Assembly: GCA_029204225.1 (NCBI GenBank) | Contig: CM055096.1 | Span: 30,390,557-30,454,556 of the forward strand | Direction of reading: 5' to 3' | From: Diphasiastrum complanatum | Lineage: Eukaryota > Streptophyta > Lycopodiopsida > Lycopodiales > Lycopodiaceae | Length of the DNA stretch: 64,000 nt | Shown: positions 46,348 through 54,572 of the stretch, in pieces | How positions within the stretch are numbered: position 1 is the stretch's first letter | Layout: the number at the start of each line of letters is the position of its first letter | Translations under genes and position numbers: made by a program | Notes under the pieces: model-generated | Told to the model about the DNA's origin: nothing | Seen by the model: only the letters and a program-made list of their open reading frames with translations | Databases searched by the model: none

Positions 46348-46433
46348 GTCTGCTTACAAAGAAGTTCATCAACTTGATAAAGCAAGCTGATGATGGAGCG
46401 CTTGACTTAAACAGAGCAGCAGATACATTACAT
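46348..46433 (+). CDS. E2F: E2F exon 4 (codons 167-195)
   Basis: Acceptor ACAACTTTCAG, donor GTAGGA. Encodes LLTKKFINLIKQADDG and LDLNRAADTLH, helices 1-2 of the DNA-binding winged helix. Confidence 0.95.
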
Positions 46434-46955
46434 GTAGGAATATTGTAGTCTTTTGAAAATTCATCTAATTCAGATGTGTGTGTGCACAGGTTTGCTTATG
46501 TCTTTATTTTAAATGTACAGCCTTTGGCAGTTCAACCATTTTCACAATTATTGTCTATAAGTCAGTTTTCAGACCCTTGCAAATATGCAGGGCTTAACAA
46601 ATAAAAAATGGCCTAGTGGCACTCAACAATTTTGATAGATTTGTTGCTGTAACTTTTTTTTCTCAAATTAATCCTTTCCATTGTATACAAAAATTTGGCA
46701 TGTCAAGGTTATAGAATGTTCAACCTCTTTATGACTTTTCAAGATGTTTTGAACAATCTAGAATGATAAGTTAAAAAGGCTTTCTGGTAGTAACTTTGTA
46801 CCTTGGTTCTTGTGTCTTTGGCAAAAGTAGTTGATAATGGAACAGTCTTCATCAATCAATTCTATGCTCGATTTTTAGTGGTATATTTTGAAGTTTGCTA
46901 ACATTGAAGGCTAGCAATGCTCACGTTCTCTGTTCTTTATATTATCGCTTAGCAG

Positions 46956-47044
46956 GTGCAAAAACGCAGGATTTATGATATTACAAATGTTCTTGAAGGG
47001 ATTGGCTTGATTGAAAAGAATGAAAAAAACAGAATACAGTGGAA
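46956..47044 (+). CDS. E2F: E2F exon 5 (codons 196-225), recognition helix
   Basis: Acceptor CGCTTAGCAG, donor GTGAGT. Encodes [20 protein letters not shown] and then [10 protein letters not shown]. The RRIYD motif contacts DNA at TTSSCGC sites. All key residues are intact. Confidence 0.97.
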
Positions 47045-47147
47045 GTGAGTGCTAAGCCTATCCTTAAAACAAACAATTGCTTTATTTCACCTTTTTGCTT
47101 TTGTTGAGTGACATGATTAAGATGAAGCTTTTCTCCCATGCGAGCAG

Positions 47148-47202
47148 GGGATTAGGTGTCTCCTCGATAGGAGAGGTTAATGATGAAATATCATTGCTTC
47201 AG
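47148..47202 (+). CDS. E2F: E2F exon 6 (codons 225-243)
   Basis: Acceptor CATGCGAGCAG, donor GTGAGA. Encodes GLGVSSIGEVNDEISLLQ, the hinge and the start of the dimerisation coiled coil. Confidence 0.88.
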
Positions 47203-47686
47203 GTGAGATTATATCACTTTTTCTGTCATCTTGTTGTTGTTCTAACTCTGCATTGGTTGATAATACGCTGAAGTGCCATGATGCATTCTCAAACAGTTGC
47301 CAAACATTGCTTATTGCATTGGCATTCTGATTAGGCCTTTTTCCGTTATAGTCCTTAGCGTACAATCTTTGCAGTTCTATGGCCCTGAACGCCTATTTCA
47401 CTTCTCTTGATCATGCCAACCATGTAATTCTATGCTATACATTTGGTCCTTGATAAAGTTTTATAATTGCTCAGATTCAATTGAACAAATCTGAGTATGT
47501 GTCTTTTTGGCTTCTGTGGCCCTTTGGTACATCATCATGCAGATGAGGAGGCACAGTTTTGGTTCTTCTCTTGTTTGTCAGTATTTTTCTGCATATAGAT
47601 ATAGGACACATTGCTACAAATAACATGATATTCTTTGAAGGTTTGTATGAAGAAACTTATTCAATGAAGATTGATATGTTCTGCAG

Positions 47687-47739
47687 GCAGATCTTGATCA
47701 CCTAAATAAAGAGGAGCATGAGTTGGATGAGAATATAAG
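47687..47739 (+). CDS. E2F: E2F exon 7 (codons 244-261)
   Basis: Acceptor TGTTCTGCAG, donor GTATAT. Encodes ADLDHLNKEEHELDENI, heptad-like coiled coil for pairing with DP. Confidence 0.88.
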
Positions 47740-47885
47740 GTATATTGAGTTATTATTATTCGAAGCAGTAACTGGATAGTGAAAAACTGTAAATTTTTTG
47801 CAACTTCAAAATAAAGCTGCTGTCTGTGCAGTACAAGTCTTTTTGGAGATATTTTTTGAAGTTCATCTTTTTCTTGACTGTGCAG

Positions 47886-47936
47886 GGAAATGCGTGACAA
47901 ACTGAGAATTTTTAGTGAAAATGAGAATAGAAAACA
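47886..47936 (+). CDS. E2F: E2F exon 8 (codons 261-278)
   Basis: Acceptor CTTGACTGTGCAG, donor GTATCC. Encodes REMRDKLRIFSENENRK, comparable to the R-LSENE-NQ-W segment of other plant E2Fs. Confidence 0.9.
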
Positions 47937-48175
47937 GTATCCTTGCTTTATATTTGCTGTTTTTTTCACTTTTGGCTCTTTCATGAAATATTTGTTTGAT
48001 GAGCTGGAGATATTATGGTTTTCAAAATAGTGATTTGCTCAATCAGTGAAGAAACCCCTTTTGCAGAATTGTCTATTATGACCTTGCAATTGAGACTTTT
48101 TTTTAGTAGGAAGGATTCATTCTGAAATGAGATTTCAATCGATTGAAGAACTTGATCTTAACTCTCATATTGAAG

Positions 48176-48224
48176 ATGGCTGTACGTGACTGAAGATGAT
48201 ATCAAAAGTATACCATGTTTCCAG
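48176..48224 (+). CDS. E2F: E2F exon 9 (codons 278-294), start of marked box
   Basis: Acceptor CATATTGAAG, donor GTCAGA. Encodes QWLYVTEDDIKSIPCFQ, the conserved W-L-[FY]-VTE-DIKS-P-FQ segment. The next expected block (NQTLIA-KAP-GT type) is not seen downstream in this window. Confidence 0.93.
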
Positions 48225-48574
48225 GTCAGACTTTCAACTTCTCTTGAAATTGAAATTTGAATCTTATTGCCTTAAATGTTTTGCAATTGCTGTGTATTAA
48301 TGGTTACAAAGAAGTATGATCAGCTAGTGATTTGATTTTTACTCATGTTTCTTTACAATACGTACCCTGGTTGACATGAGTATAACGCACAAAGTTATAT
48401 ATTTGAGTGATAGTGCGTTTTCGGTTTCTGCAAATCGAGTAATCAAACATTTTGCCTTCTGAAGTATATACTTTTCCATGATTCCTAAGCTTCTCGAGCT
48501 TCCCTTCATGCTTCAAACATATTATCATGGAAGAAGAGTGCTTTCTCCTTTACTCTCTCTAAGGGAACTGGCTG

Positions 48575-49320
48575 TCATTCTTTTGGACCTTTCATGCGCG
48601 AACACCAATCCTCCCATCTGCAGAATTGGGGATATGATAAGGCTAGAAAACTATTGTACATTATGATGAATAAAACTTTTGTTGAGCTTATGTGGTGACA
48701 TGGCAAGGACCTGTTGTTGCTTGGTGACGTTGTGCGACAAACCTCAGCAAAAGTCGTGTCATGCCAACCACCTCCTTGACCCACGTTAATTGCAACGTCC
48801 TCAAAGAGTTGGTCCAATCATCACAAGGCATCCAAAAAGTGTGGGGGTATATCTCATTGACAAGCCTCCCCCAAGGGAACACAGCTCGATGCATTGTGAG
48901 TGACAACATGTACAACGTTAAGCAATTAAATATAACCTCGAAGCAACTTGCAAAGTGCATGCTAAACCCTAATCCTTAAAACACAACAATAGATGTCAAG
49001 TTTCAAATGTCACAACTTACAACTTATAATTTATAGATGATAAAATACATCAGATACATCATAGACGCAATTTGTAATTGCAAGTTCAATACCTTGTAAT
49101 TTGTAGTTTACTAAGTTCCCAACAATTACCAACACAAAATCATCTTCCTCTATCTCGTCAATGGCATCCGTGATATGCCTAAACAATACTCCATCATCAT
49201 CACTATGCTAGACTTGGAGGTGTTGACCATCATAAACATTGTGTCTATGCAACAAGACACCAATTTATCAATGATATGGTGCTTTTAGGCCTTGCTTGAG
49301 CCATCTGAGATGATAGCACA
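48575..49320 (-). pseudogene. hAT transposase remnant (DUF659-like)
   Basis: Minus strand, right to left: DAIDEIEEDDFVLVIVGN (about 49,110-49,160), VVHVVTHNASSCVPLG (about 48,870-48,920), then after a frameshift GRLVNEIYPHTFWMPC and WVKEVVGM(T)RLLLRFVAQRHQ (48,700-48,860). These correspond to the V-TDNASN, YP-IFW-PC and WVKE-V-A--IVRFI blocks of plant hAT transposases; the usual AH after the PC is lost. Broken by frameshifts, with no zinc finger seen. It could represent the enzyme class that mobilised the 8-bp-duplication foldback elements nearby. Confidence 0.65.
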
Positions 49321-50200
49321 CCGAAACCTCACTACTAGCAAAGAATGTTGAACGATTAGTGTAGGGTCACTTGTGGTTGAAGAATGAGCCTCCTTCTTCG
49401 AGGGCCAAGTTTTGCCACTCCTGTCTCTTTTGGTGCTTGCTGGCAATCAACGATGTCACAACTAGACGTAGATAAGAGATACGCAAGGGGTCGTCCATGG
49501 AGGTGTTACTGCAATGCTTGCATGTCTATCTCTGTGTGCTCGAGTCACTGTATGCCATGACAATTGTGACCCCACCAAAGTAGCTATTAGCTCAAGCATC
49601 AGAGGCTTGCTCTCTCTTGCTTAGGCTTGCTCTTCCCCTCTTTTCCTTTTCCTTCTGAGTTGAAGCTTGAAGTTTCAAGCCTTCTCTAGAGACTAAGCTA
49701 GAGTTCAAGCTAAATTGTGATTCCCTAAGTGCTTAAACCCTAATGTCCTCCTCTTCCCTTTTATTCCCCCTTATCTCTTATCCTTGTTGTCTATCTTCTA
49801 TCCTCTTTCCTCTTCCCTTACCCTCCTTGTGCTCTCCCTTATCTTCTTCTCCTTGCTTTTGAAACTAGTTAAGAAAGTTTGAGGCTTAAGCTCTCCTTGA
49901 CCTCGTTCCTCCACTCGTCTTTCTTTGCCTTGCTCTCCCCCTCTTCTTATCTTCCCTGCGCTCTAAAACACAATGCGACTTCTTGTGGAAATTTTATATA
50001 CTAACTACTTCACTAAGTGCGAAGATCCAATGGTTCTGACCAAGGGTTATGCTACCAAATATCAATGCATCAAGATTTATCTTCCAAGATGTTTATGGAT
50101 TCACACAACTTTGATCTTGTGGATCAACTCAGCTATGAACAATGAAAACCAATGTATTTGCTAGAAAGAGAAATATACACAATGTGATCAAATATAGATC
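49320..50200. other. No gene; pyrimidine-rich block 49,600-49,970
   Basis: 49,600-49,970 is dominated by CTT/CCT runs on the plus strand. No exon or TE motif recognised, apart from possible far-upstream hAT sequence before 49,500. Confidence 0.4.
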
Positions 50201-50497
50201 AACCCAAATGCTCGTCTACTATCTCAATACAAAATGAATGGGTTGAGTCCCATTGAAATCATGTGTAGAATACGGCTCACGTCTCCAAACCCTAACCATA
50301 CCAATGGTGTAGATGGTGCATTGGTAGATGTAGCTAATGAGAATAGGTAACTTGTGTAGCACTTTTGGAGATTTTTTAAAATACAGGCTTCGGACTCCTC
50401 CTAGCTGTATTTCACATGTGTGAGGCCCAAAATTTGACAAGGAATATGTCTCTTAGTTGGCCTAAGTTGGTATATGCATATCTTTTACATTCCACCC
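50200..50497 (-). repeat. Probable 3' LTR start of the copia fragment
   Basis: It begins TGTAAAAG after the purine tract (minus strand) and contains a TTCACATGTGTGA palindrome at 50,411-50,423. The left end is unknown. Confidence 0.5.
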
Positions 50498-51180
50498 TCA
50501 AATCCTACCTAGCCTCTTTGAAACTTGGTTTCTCTTTGATGCCAAGAGCAAACCTATGCCTCTCAAACAACTCTCTGCCCAATGGCCTAGCAAAATTATT
50601 AGCCACAGAATCTATAGATGGAACATGATAGAATTATTTGTTAGACTTTGGGCTGAGATGTTATCACCATAAATGGTTGGTGAAGACTCGAGATCGTACA
50701 TTTCAATCTCAACAAGCAGTTTTTTGATCCATAATTCCTCTTTGCATGAAGTGGTACACGCATTGTACTTTGACTGCACGAGATGAGAGAGAACTTGTGT
50801 CCCGTACTTTTTCGATAGCCAAGAAATCACTCCATTCAAAAAGTAGGCATATACACTTCTATATCTTATATCCACTTCATTGCCTACATAATCTGAATTT
50901 GAAAATTCAATGAAGTCAACATGAGAGCCTACATACTCTGTGCAAAAGTTCCTAGTTCTCAAGAGGTATCTCAAGGCTCTCTTTGCTAGACTCCAATGTC
51001 TACTAGGACTTTGCATGAATTGACTAAGCTTGCTAACACAATAGCTTAGATTAGGTCTTGTGATTGTTAAGTACATGAGGCTTCCAATCAGCTTTCTATA
51101 GAGAGCACTGTCTTCAAAGAATGCTTCACTATTTCTTATAATTGGCTTACAATTTGGTTCCAATGAAGCTGCAATAGATT
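50490..51180 (-). pseudogene. Ty1/copia RT thumb-RNase H fragment
   Basis: Minus strand: LIGSLMYLTITRPNLSYCVS, SPSRHWSLAKRALRYL, the GVISWLSKK box, CTTSCKEELWIKKLL and YGDNISAQSL, then, with a shift, VANNFARPLGRELFERHR at 50,520-50,610 and a purine tract before TGTAAAAG (LTR start, about 50,497, extending left). RT proper is missing on the right at about 51,180. Confidence 0.85.
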
Positions 51181-51374
51181 TACAACGCTCGTCTTGCCAG
51201 AGAGAGAGATAGTGACAAAGTGAGGGATATTCTGCTTGTTTAAATTGTTAGAATTGTTTGCTCTTTCATGCCCATTCGCACTCCATCTCAGTTATGGGAA
51301 GCATGGGTAGTGAGTAGGTTTTTTGCAAGTTTTTTCGGTGCGTAGTCGTCGTCCACCCCCTGATAATTAATTCT

Positions 51375-51391
51375 GGGGGGGGGGGGGGGGG
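51375..51391 (+). repeat. G homopolymer, 17 bp
   Basis: Uninterrupted G17; length may be an assembly artefact. Confidence 0.9.
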
Positions 51392-51520
51392 TTGGGGTAG
51401 GGTGGGGAAAATTCATTTTAATTGATTTTGGGCATGTGGGAGTGAGCGGGGAGGGGCTCGTATTTTTTTGAATTTTTTTTTTTTGCGCCCGGGGTGGACG
51501 CGCCCACTAGTACCCTCTGG

Positions 51521-51598
51521 TATGGTACCGCCGGTACGGTACTGCCGGTACCATATCAGTGGTACCGCCCTCAGACCCGCGGTACCAGGGCGGTACCA
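51521..51598. repeat. GGTACC-rich foldback
   Basis: TATGGTACCGCCGGTA pairs with TGCCGGTACCATA (51,521-51,555), and TGGTACCGCCCT pairs with AGGGCGGTACCA (51,560-51,598). It looks like one arm of a palindromic MITE; the other end was not found. Confidence 0.75.
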
Positions 51599-51742
51599 TT
51601 TTTAATATTTTTTTTAAAAAATATTTTTAATAATTTTTTTTTGCATATTAACTACCAAAAAAGGACAAAAAAAAGTAAAAAAAAGGGGTTCTGGGTATAA
51701 AAAAAGAGGGTACAGTACATGATGCAGGGGACTGGTGCAGTG

Positions 51743-51920
51743 GCACATGGGCACTGCGGGTGAGCAGACCGAGGGGCCAATGGGAGACCAACACAGCGGG
51801 TAGCATCACATGGGGGCAAGTATAGAGGCACATGGGCATTGTGGGTGAGCAGACCATGGGCCCAATGGTAGACCAACACAGGGGGGGAGCATCACATGGG
51901 GGCAGGTACAGAGGCACATG
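51743..51920 (+). repeat. 85-bp tandem repeat, two units plus partial
   Basis: Units start GCACATGGGCA at 51,743, 51,828 and (partial) 51,913; about 88% identical. Confidence 0.88.
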
Positions 51921-52156
51921 GATGGATGATGGGATTCACATGGCCGATCAGGCTGTGGGGATAAATAGGCACTCACAATGCCATTGTGGTCGGCATTTTC
52001 AGAGGCTGTGAGAGAGCTGGTGATAGACAGTGAGAGAGCAAGCGAGAGCCGGTGACAGGTTGTGAGAACAGGCTGTGAGAGATAGGCTATTTGAGAGACA
52101 GGGTGCTGTGGGAGGGTTTTCAAGGACTAGGTGCTGTGAGAAGAAGGTCGATCGAG

Positions 52157-52522
52157 ATGGCAGAGCGCATACCATCGAAGGCCGAGGGCGAAGCCAGGAG
52201 AAAGCTTGAGGAAGATATCCGAAGGCACAACGAGAGACATCGGAAGCAAGAGGCAGATATCCGAGAGATGCTGCGATAGACTCGGCAGAGAAATCCGGAA
52301 CCGGAGCCACCCGCCCCCGCTGTGGATCCTGTCCCCGCTGTCGAGCTGGATCTGGATGAGCTAATCGGAATGAATTTCACACGACGGCAGCTCATCATGG
52401 TCAGGGAAAGGGCGGCCAGACGTCGGGCTAACCAGGAGGCAGCTCGGGCTAATTGGGAGGCAGAGCAAGAGCGACAAAACAATGCACCAGACGAGGGCGA
52501 GGAGTCGGTGGAGGATCAGTGA
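52157..52522 (+). CDS. Small charged reading frame of unknown function (one in-frame TAG)
   Basis: From ATG at 52,157 the frame reads MAERIPSKAEGEARRKLEED and then RRHNERHRKQEADIREML. A TAG at 52,277-52,279 interrupts it, and the same frame continues RQRNPEPEPPAPAVDPVP, DLDELIGMNFTRRQL, NQEAARANWEAEQER to GEESVEDQ and TGA at 52,522: about 121 residues, highly charged, likely helical/coiled coil in two segments. A TATA-like GGATAAATAGGC lies about 195 bp upstream (51,959-51,970). The GC content is well above the flanks. No family recognised; it faces the minus-strand reading frame at 53.0-54.3 kb, as in a two-gene DNA transposon. Confidence 0.5.
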
Positions 52523-53049
52523 GGGATGTTTAGAATAGATAAGGTCCAGCCATATGTGGCGGATTGTTGCTATGTAGTTTTCGGCAGTTTATGGTGCAGC
52601 AAATAACTAGATGGCTGCTTAAAAAAATGACAGTATATGTGATGTTATCTTGATACAACGGTTGAATATATACATAGTTGTTTTTTGTGCAATGCTAGCC
52701 TGGTCATGTAAGATGCAATATCTGTAATTTTTTTAAATGCAGATGTATTACATGTGTTTATGAAATGTCGTTTGGGGTGTAGGGGTGATTGCTGTGCTCA
52801 TGATGTAGGTGCATATATGTGAAGCTAGCATTCACTTCAAACGAAATTAAATGAAAATAGGATTCACACACGCACATAGAATTCGACATAAAATTGAAAA
52901 TAAAGCATCACATGTACAGAGCGACATACGCACAATGTGCAACAAATAATGTAGGCCAAACACTGTATATAATGTGAAAAATCATCTGAGTACAATGGTA
53001 GACCGTCTGCTAGAGACAAACTACTGAAACTAAAACAACAGAGCCACAA
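52523..53049. other. AT-rich spacer between two convergent reading frames
   Basis: About 530 bp with no open frame of note. It would be the shared 3' UTR/terminator region if the flanking frames are real. Confidence 0.5.
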
Positions 53050-54300
53050 TCAATGCTCTGGCTCTGACTCAGACGAATGCTCTGGAGACAACTCAGGGCC
53101 CCGAGCTGACTCTCGCAGCCGATATCTCTGCTTGTCTGGAACTGGCATGGGCTGTGTATCTGAGGGGGAAGACTTGTCATCCTCATTCTCCCAATCAGCC
53201 TCCGCATCAGCCCCCAAGCAGGCCAAACCAACAACACGTGCTCCAACTGGCTGTGATACTGCACCTCTACCTGTACCTGGAGCCCCGCGTGGTCGTCCTC
53301 TCCTCCCTGGCAGTTTCTGTGCCTTGCCTTTCTTGTTCGGTGCACCCTTGGGCCTTCCTGGTCTCTTGCGGACAAGAGGAGTTGTCAATGCCTCGTCACC
53401 CCCATGCAAATCACCTGGCTGGCTAGGCTGGGCCCAAGTTGAGGCCGACTGGGATAGGGAAGCAAAAGAGGGAACTCCCTGTGCACCTGAGCGAGGAGGA
53501 TGAGCTCGTGGAGTGTGTGCCCGTGGGGCTGCTGCAGGTGGGGGAACTGGCTGTGCAGGAGGCGAGTACAGTGGCGATATGTACTGAAAGGGGCGCTGTG
53601 GTGGCCGGTACTAGTACATCCTGGGTGCTGCCAAAGGAGGAGGATGTGACGTGGGTGCTGCCACTGGAGGAGCCACTGTGGATGTGGGCGCTGCAAGAGA
53701 AAACCTGGGCACAAATGGTGGCCTGCCATGGAGACCTGGTGCTGCAGAAGTGGACGGCGATGGAGGGGCTGCAGGCCTAAATGGCATCGGTGGCACTGGA
53801 GGAGCTGTGCGACGCACATACACCCTCTGAGGAGCTGGAGAAACTGTAGGCACCTCATGCAGTTGCTCTGGCTAGGACTCTGTGTATGGCATGCTGGCAA
53901 GAGATGATGGGGGCGCCCTGACACTCGGCATCTGCTGGGCCTCTGAATCCAATGTGGCAACCAAGTCGTCCAGCTGGGCATCCGAATACAAATGCTCTGG
54001 GCTCTGGGACTCATCCTGTGCACCAGCCTCTAAATCATCCTGTGCACCAACCTCTGAATCATCCTGTGCACCAACCCCTGAATCAACCCAAGCCTCATCC
54101 TGTGCCTCTTCATGTGCACCCTGTAGACCTTGCATGGCCTCCCAATCTGTGCAATGAAAGTCATCAGGTGCCTCCTCTGGTGTGCTGTCGTAGTAACGGC
54201 CATGACTCTGTGCTGCACGCATCCAAACATCTGTGGGACCGGGATCTAAACCACTCTGCCCTCTATCAAGAGCCTCCTCCATCAATGGTCCCGACAGCAT
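53050..54300 (-). CDS. Pro-rich protein with two AT-hooks, unknown family (two in-frame TAGs)
   Basis: One minus-strand phase from 54,300 to TGA at 53,050, about 417 codons, interrupted only by TAG at 53,872-53,874 and 53,611-53,613. The N-terminal third is acidic, with three tandem repeats of GAQDD[SL]E[VA]/DSGVGAQ near 54,010-54,090. The middle is Pro/Ala-rich (PPVPPMPFRPAAPPSPS). The C-terminal part has two AT-hooks, RKRPGRPKGAPNKK and GRRGRPRGAPG (53,300-53,375), and an acidic tail. AT-hooks bind the minor groove of AT-rich DNA. The architecture resembles the C-terminal tails of transposon-derived plant proteins, but no catalytic domain is visible. The first codons overlap a truncated LTR, so the true N-terminus may be missing. 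Confidence 0.5.
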
Positions 54301-54554
54301 ACCGCTGGCGCCACGGACCGAATGGTCCCGACGGCATACCGCTGGCGTCCTGGGATACGACCCTCAGCTATGTGCCAACTTAAAAATTTTGAAAGCGGCC
54401 TTGCTTCCTTCAATCATGCCTAGATCGTGTGAGGTGATTGCACATCGATCTGAGCTCTCTAGACTCCGCTAGAACTGATCAAAGATTTTCAACCATAGAA
54501 ACTTGGCGCCGGCTGGATTCTGGTAACAGTGGCGCCGGGAGTGGCGTTACAACA
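54290..54554 (-). repeat. Truncated 3' LTR, inverted relative of the 23.6-24.8 kb LTR
   Basis: On the minus strand it starts TGTTGTAACGCC at 54,554 and matches the plus-strand LTR (GGCGCC motifs, GATCTAGGCATGATT, CATAGCTGAGGGTCGTATCC, duplicated CAGCGGTATGC). About 350 bp is deleted in the middle, and it breaks off at about 54,290 inside the GGGACCATT motif. Confidence 0.82.
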
Positions 54555-54572
54555 TCCACCCCACCTTTATAA
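54555..54572 (-). other. Polypurine tract
   Basis: TAAAGGTGGGGTGGA on the minus strand immediately before the LTR start; it shows that the element interior lies to the right. Confidence 0.7.

Larger units (their letters stand above)
28675..48224 (+). other. E2F: E2F transcription factor gene, nine exons visible, 3' part not in view
   Basis: Canonical plant E2F (E2FA/B/C class: one DNA-binding domain plus dimerisation region, so it needs a DP partner), a nuclear activator or repressor of S-phase genes bound by retinoblastoma-related protein. Nine exons with GT-AG junctions join in phase to 294 codons: N-terminal region 1-160, winged helix about 161-226 ([32 protein letters not shown]), leucine/coiled-coil region about 235-275 and the start of the marked box (WLYVTEDDIKSIPCFQ) at 279-294. 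Intron 1 is 16,900 bp; introns 2-8 are 102-522 bp; intron 9 would exceed 15.7 kb. The rest of the marked box and the C-terminal RB-binding region were not found. Plant E2Fs are usually about 400-480 residues. Confidence 0.92.

Noticed and set aside
51806-52310. Minus-strand ORFs over the 85-bp repeats
   Set aside because: Created by the repeat period in one frame; no family match.
53385-54023. 212-codon minus-strand ORF rich in His/Leu/Gln
   Set aside because: Shifted shadow of the Pro-rich frame; composition reflects CCA/CAG/CTG permutations.
53132-54383. Plus-strand ORFs (90-143 codons) opposite the AT-hook frame
   Set aside because: The minus-strand phase is open over 1.25 kb with a recognisable AT-hook architecture; the plus-strand ones change frame repeatedly.
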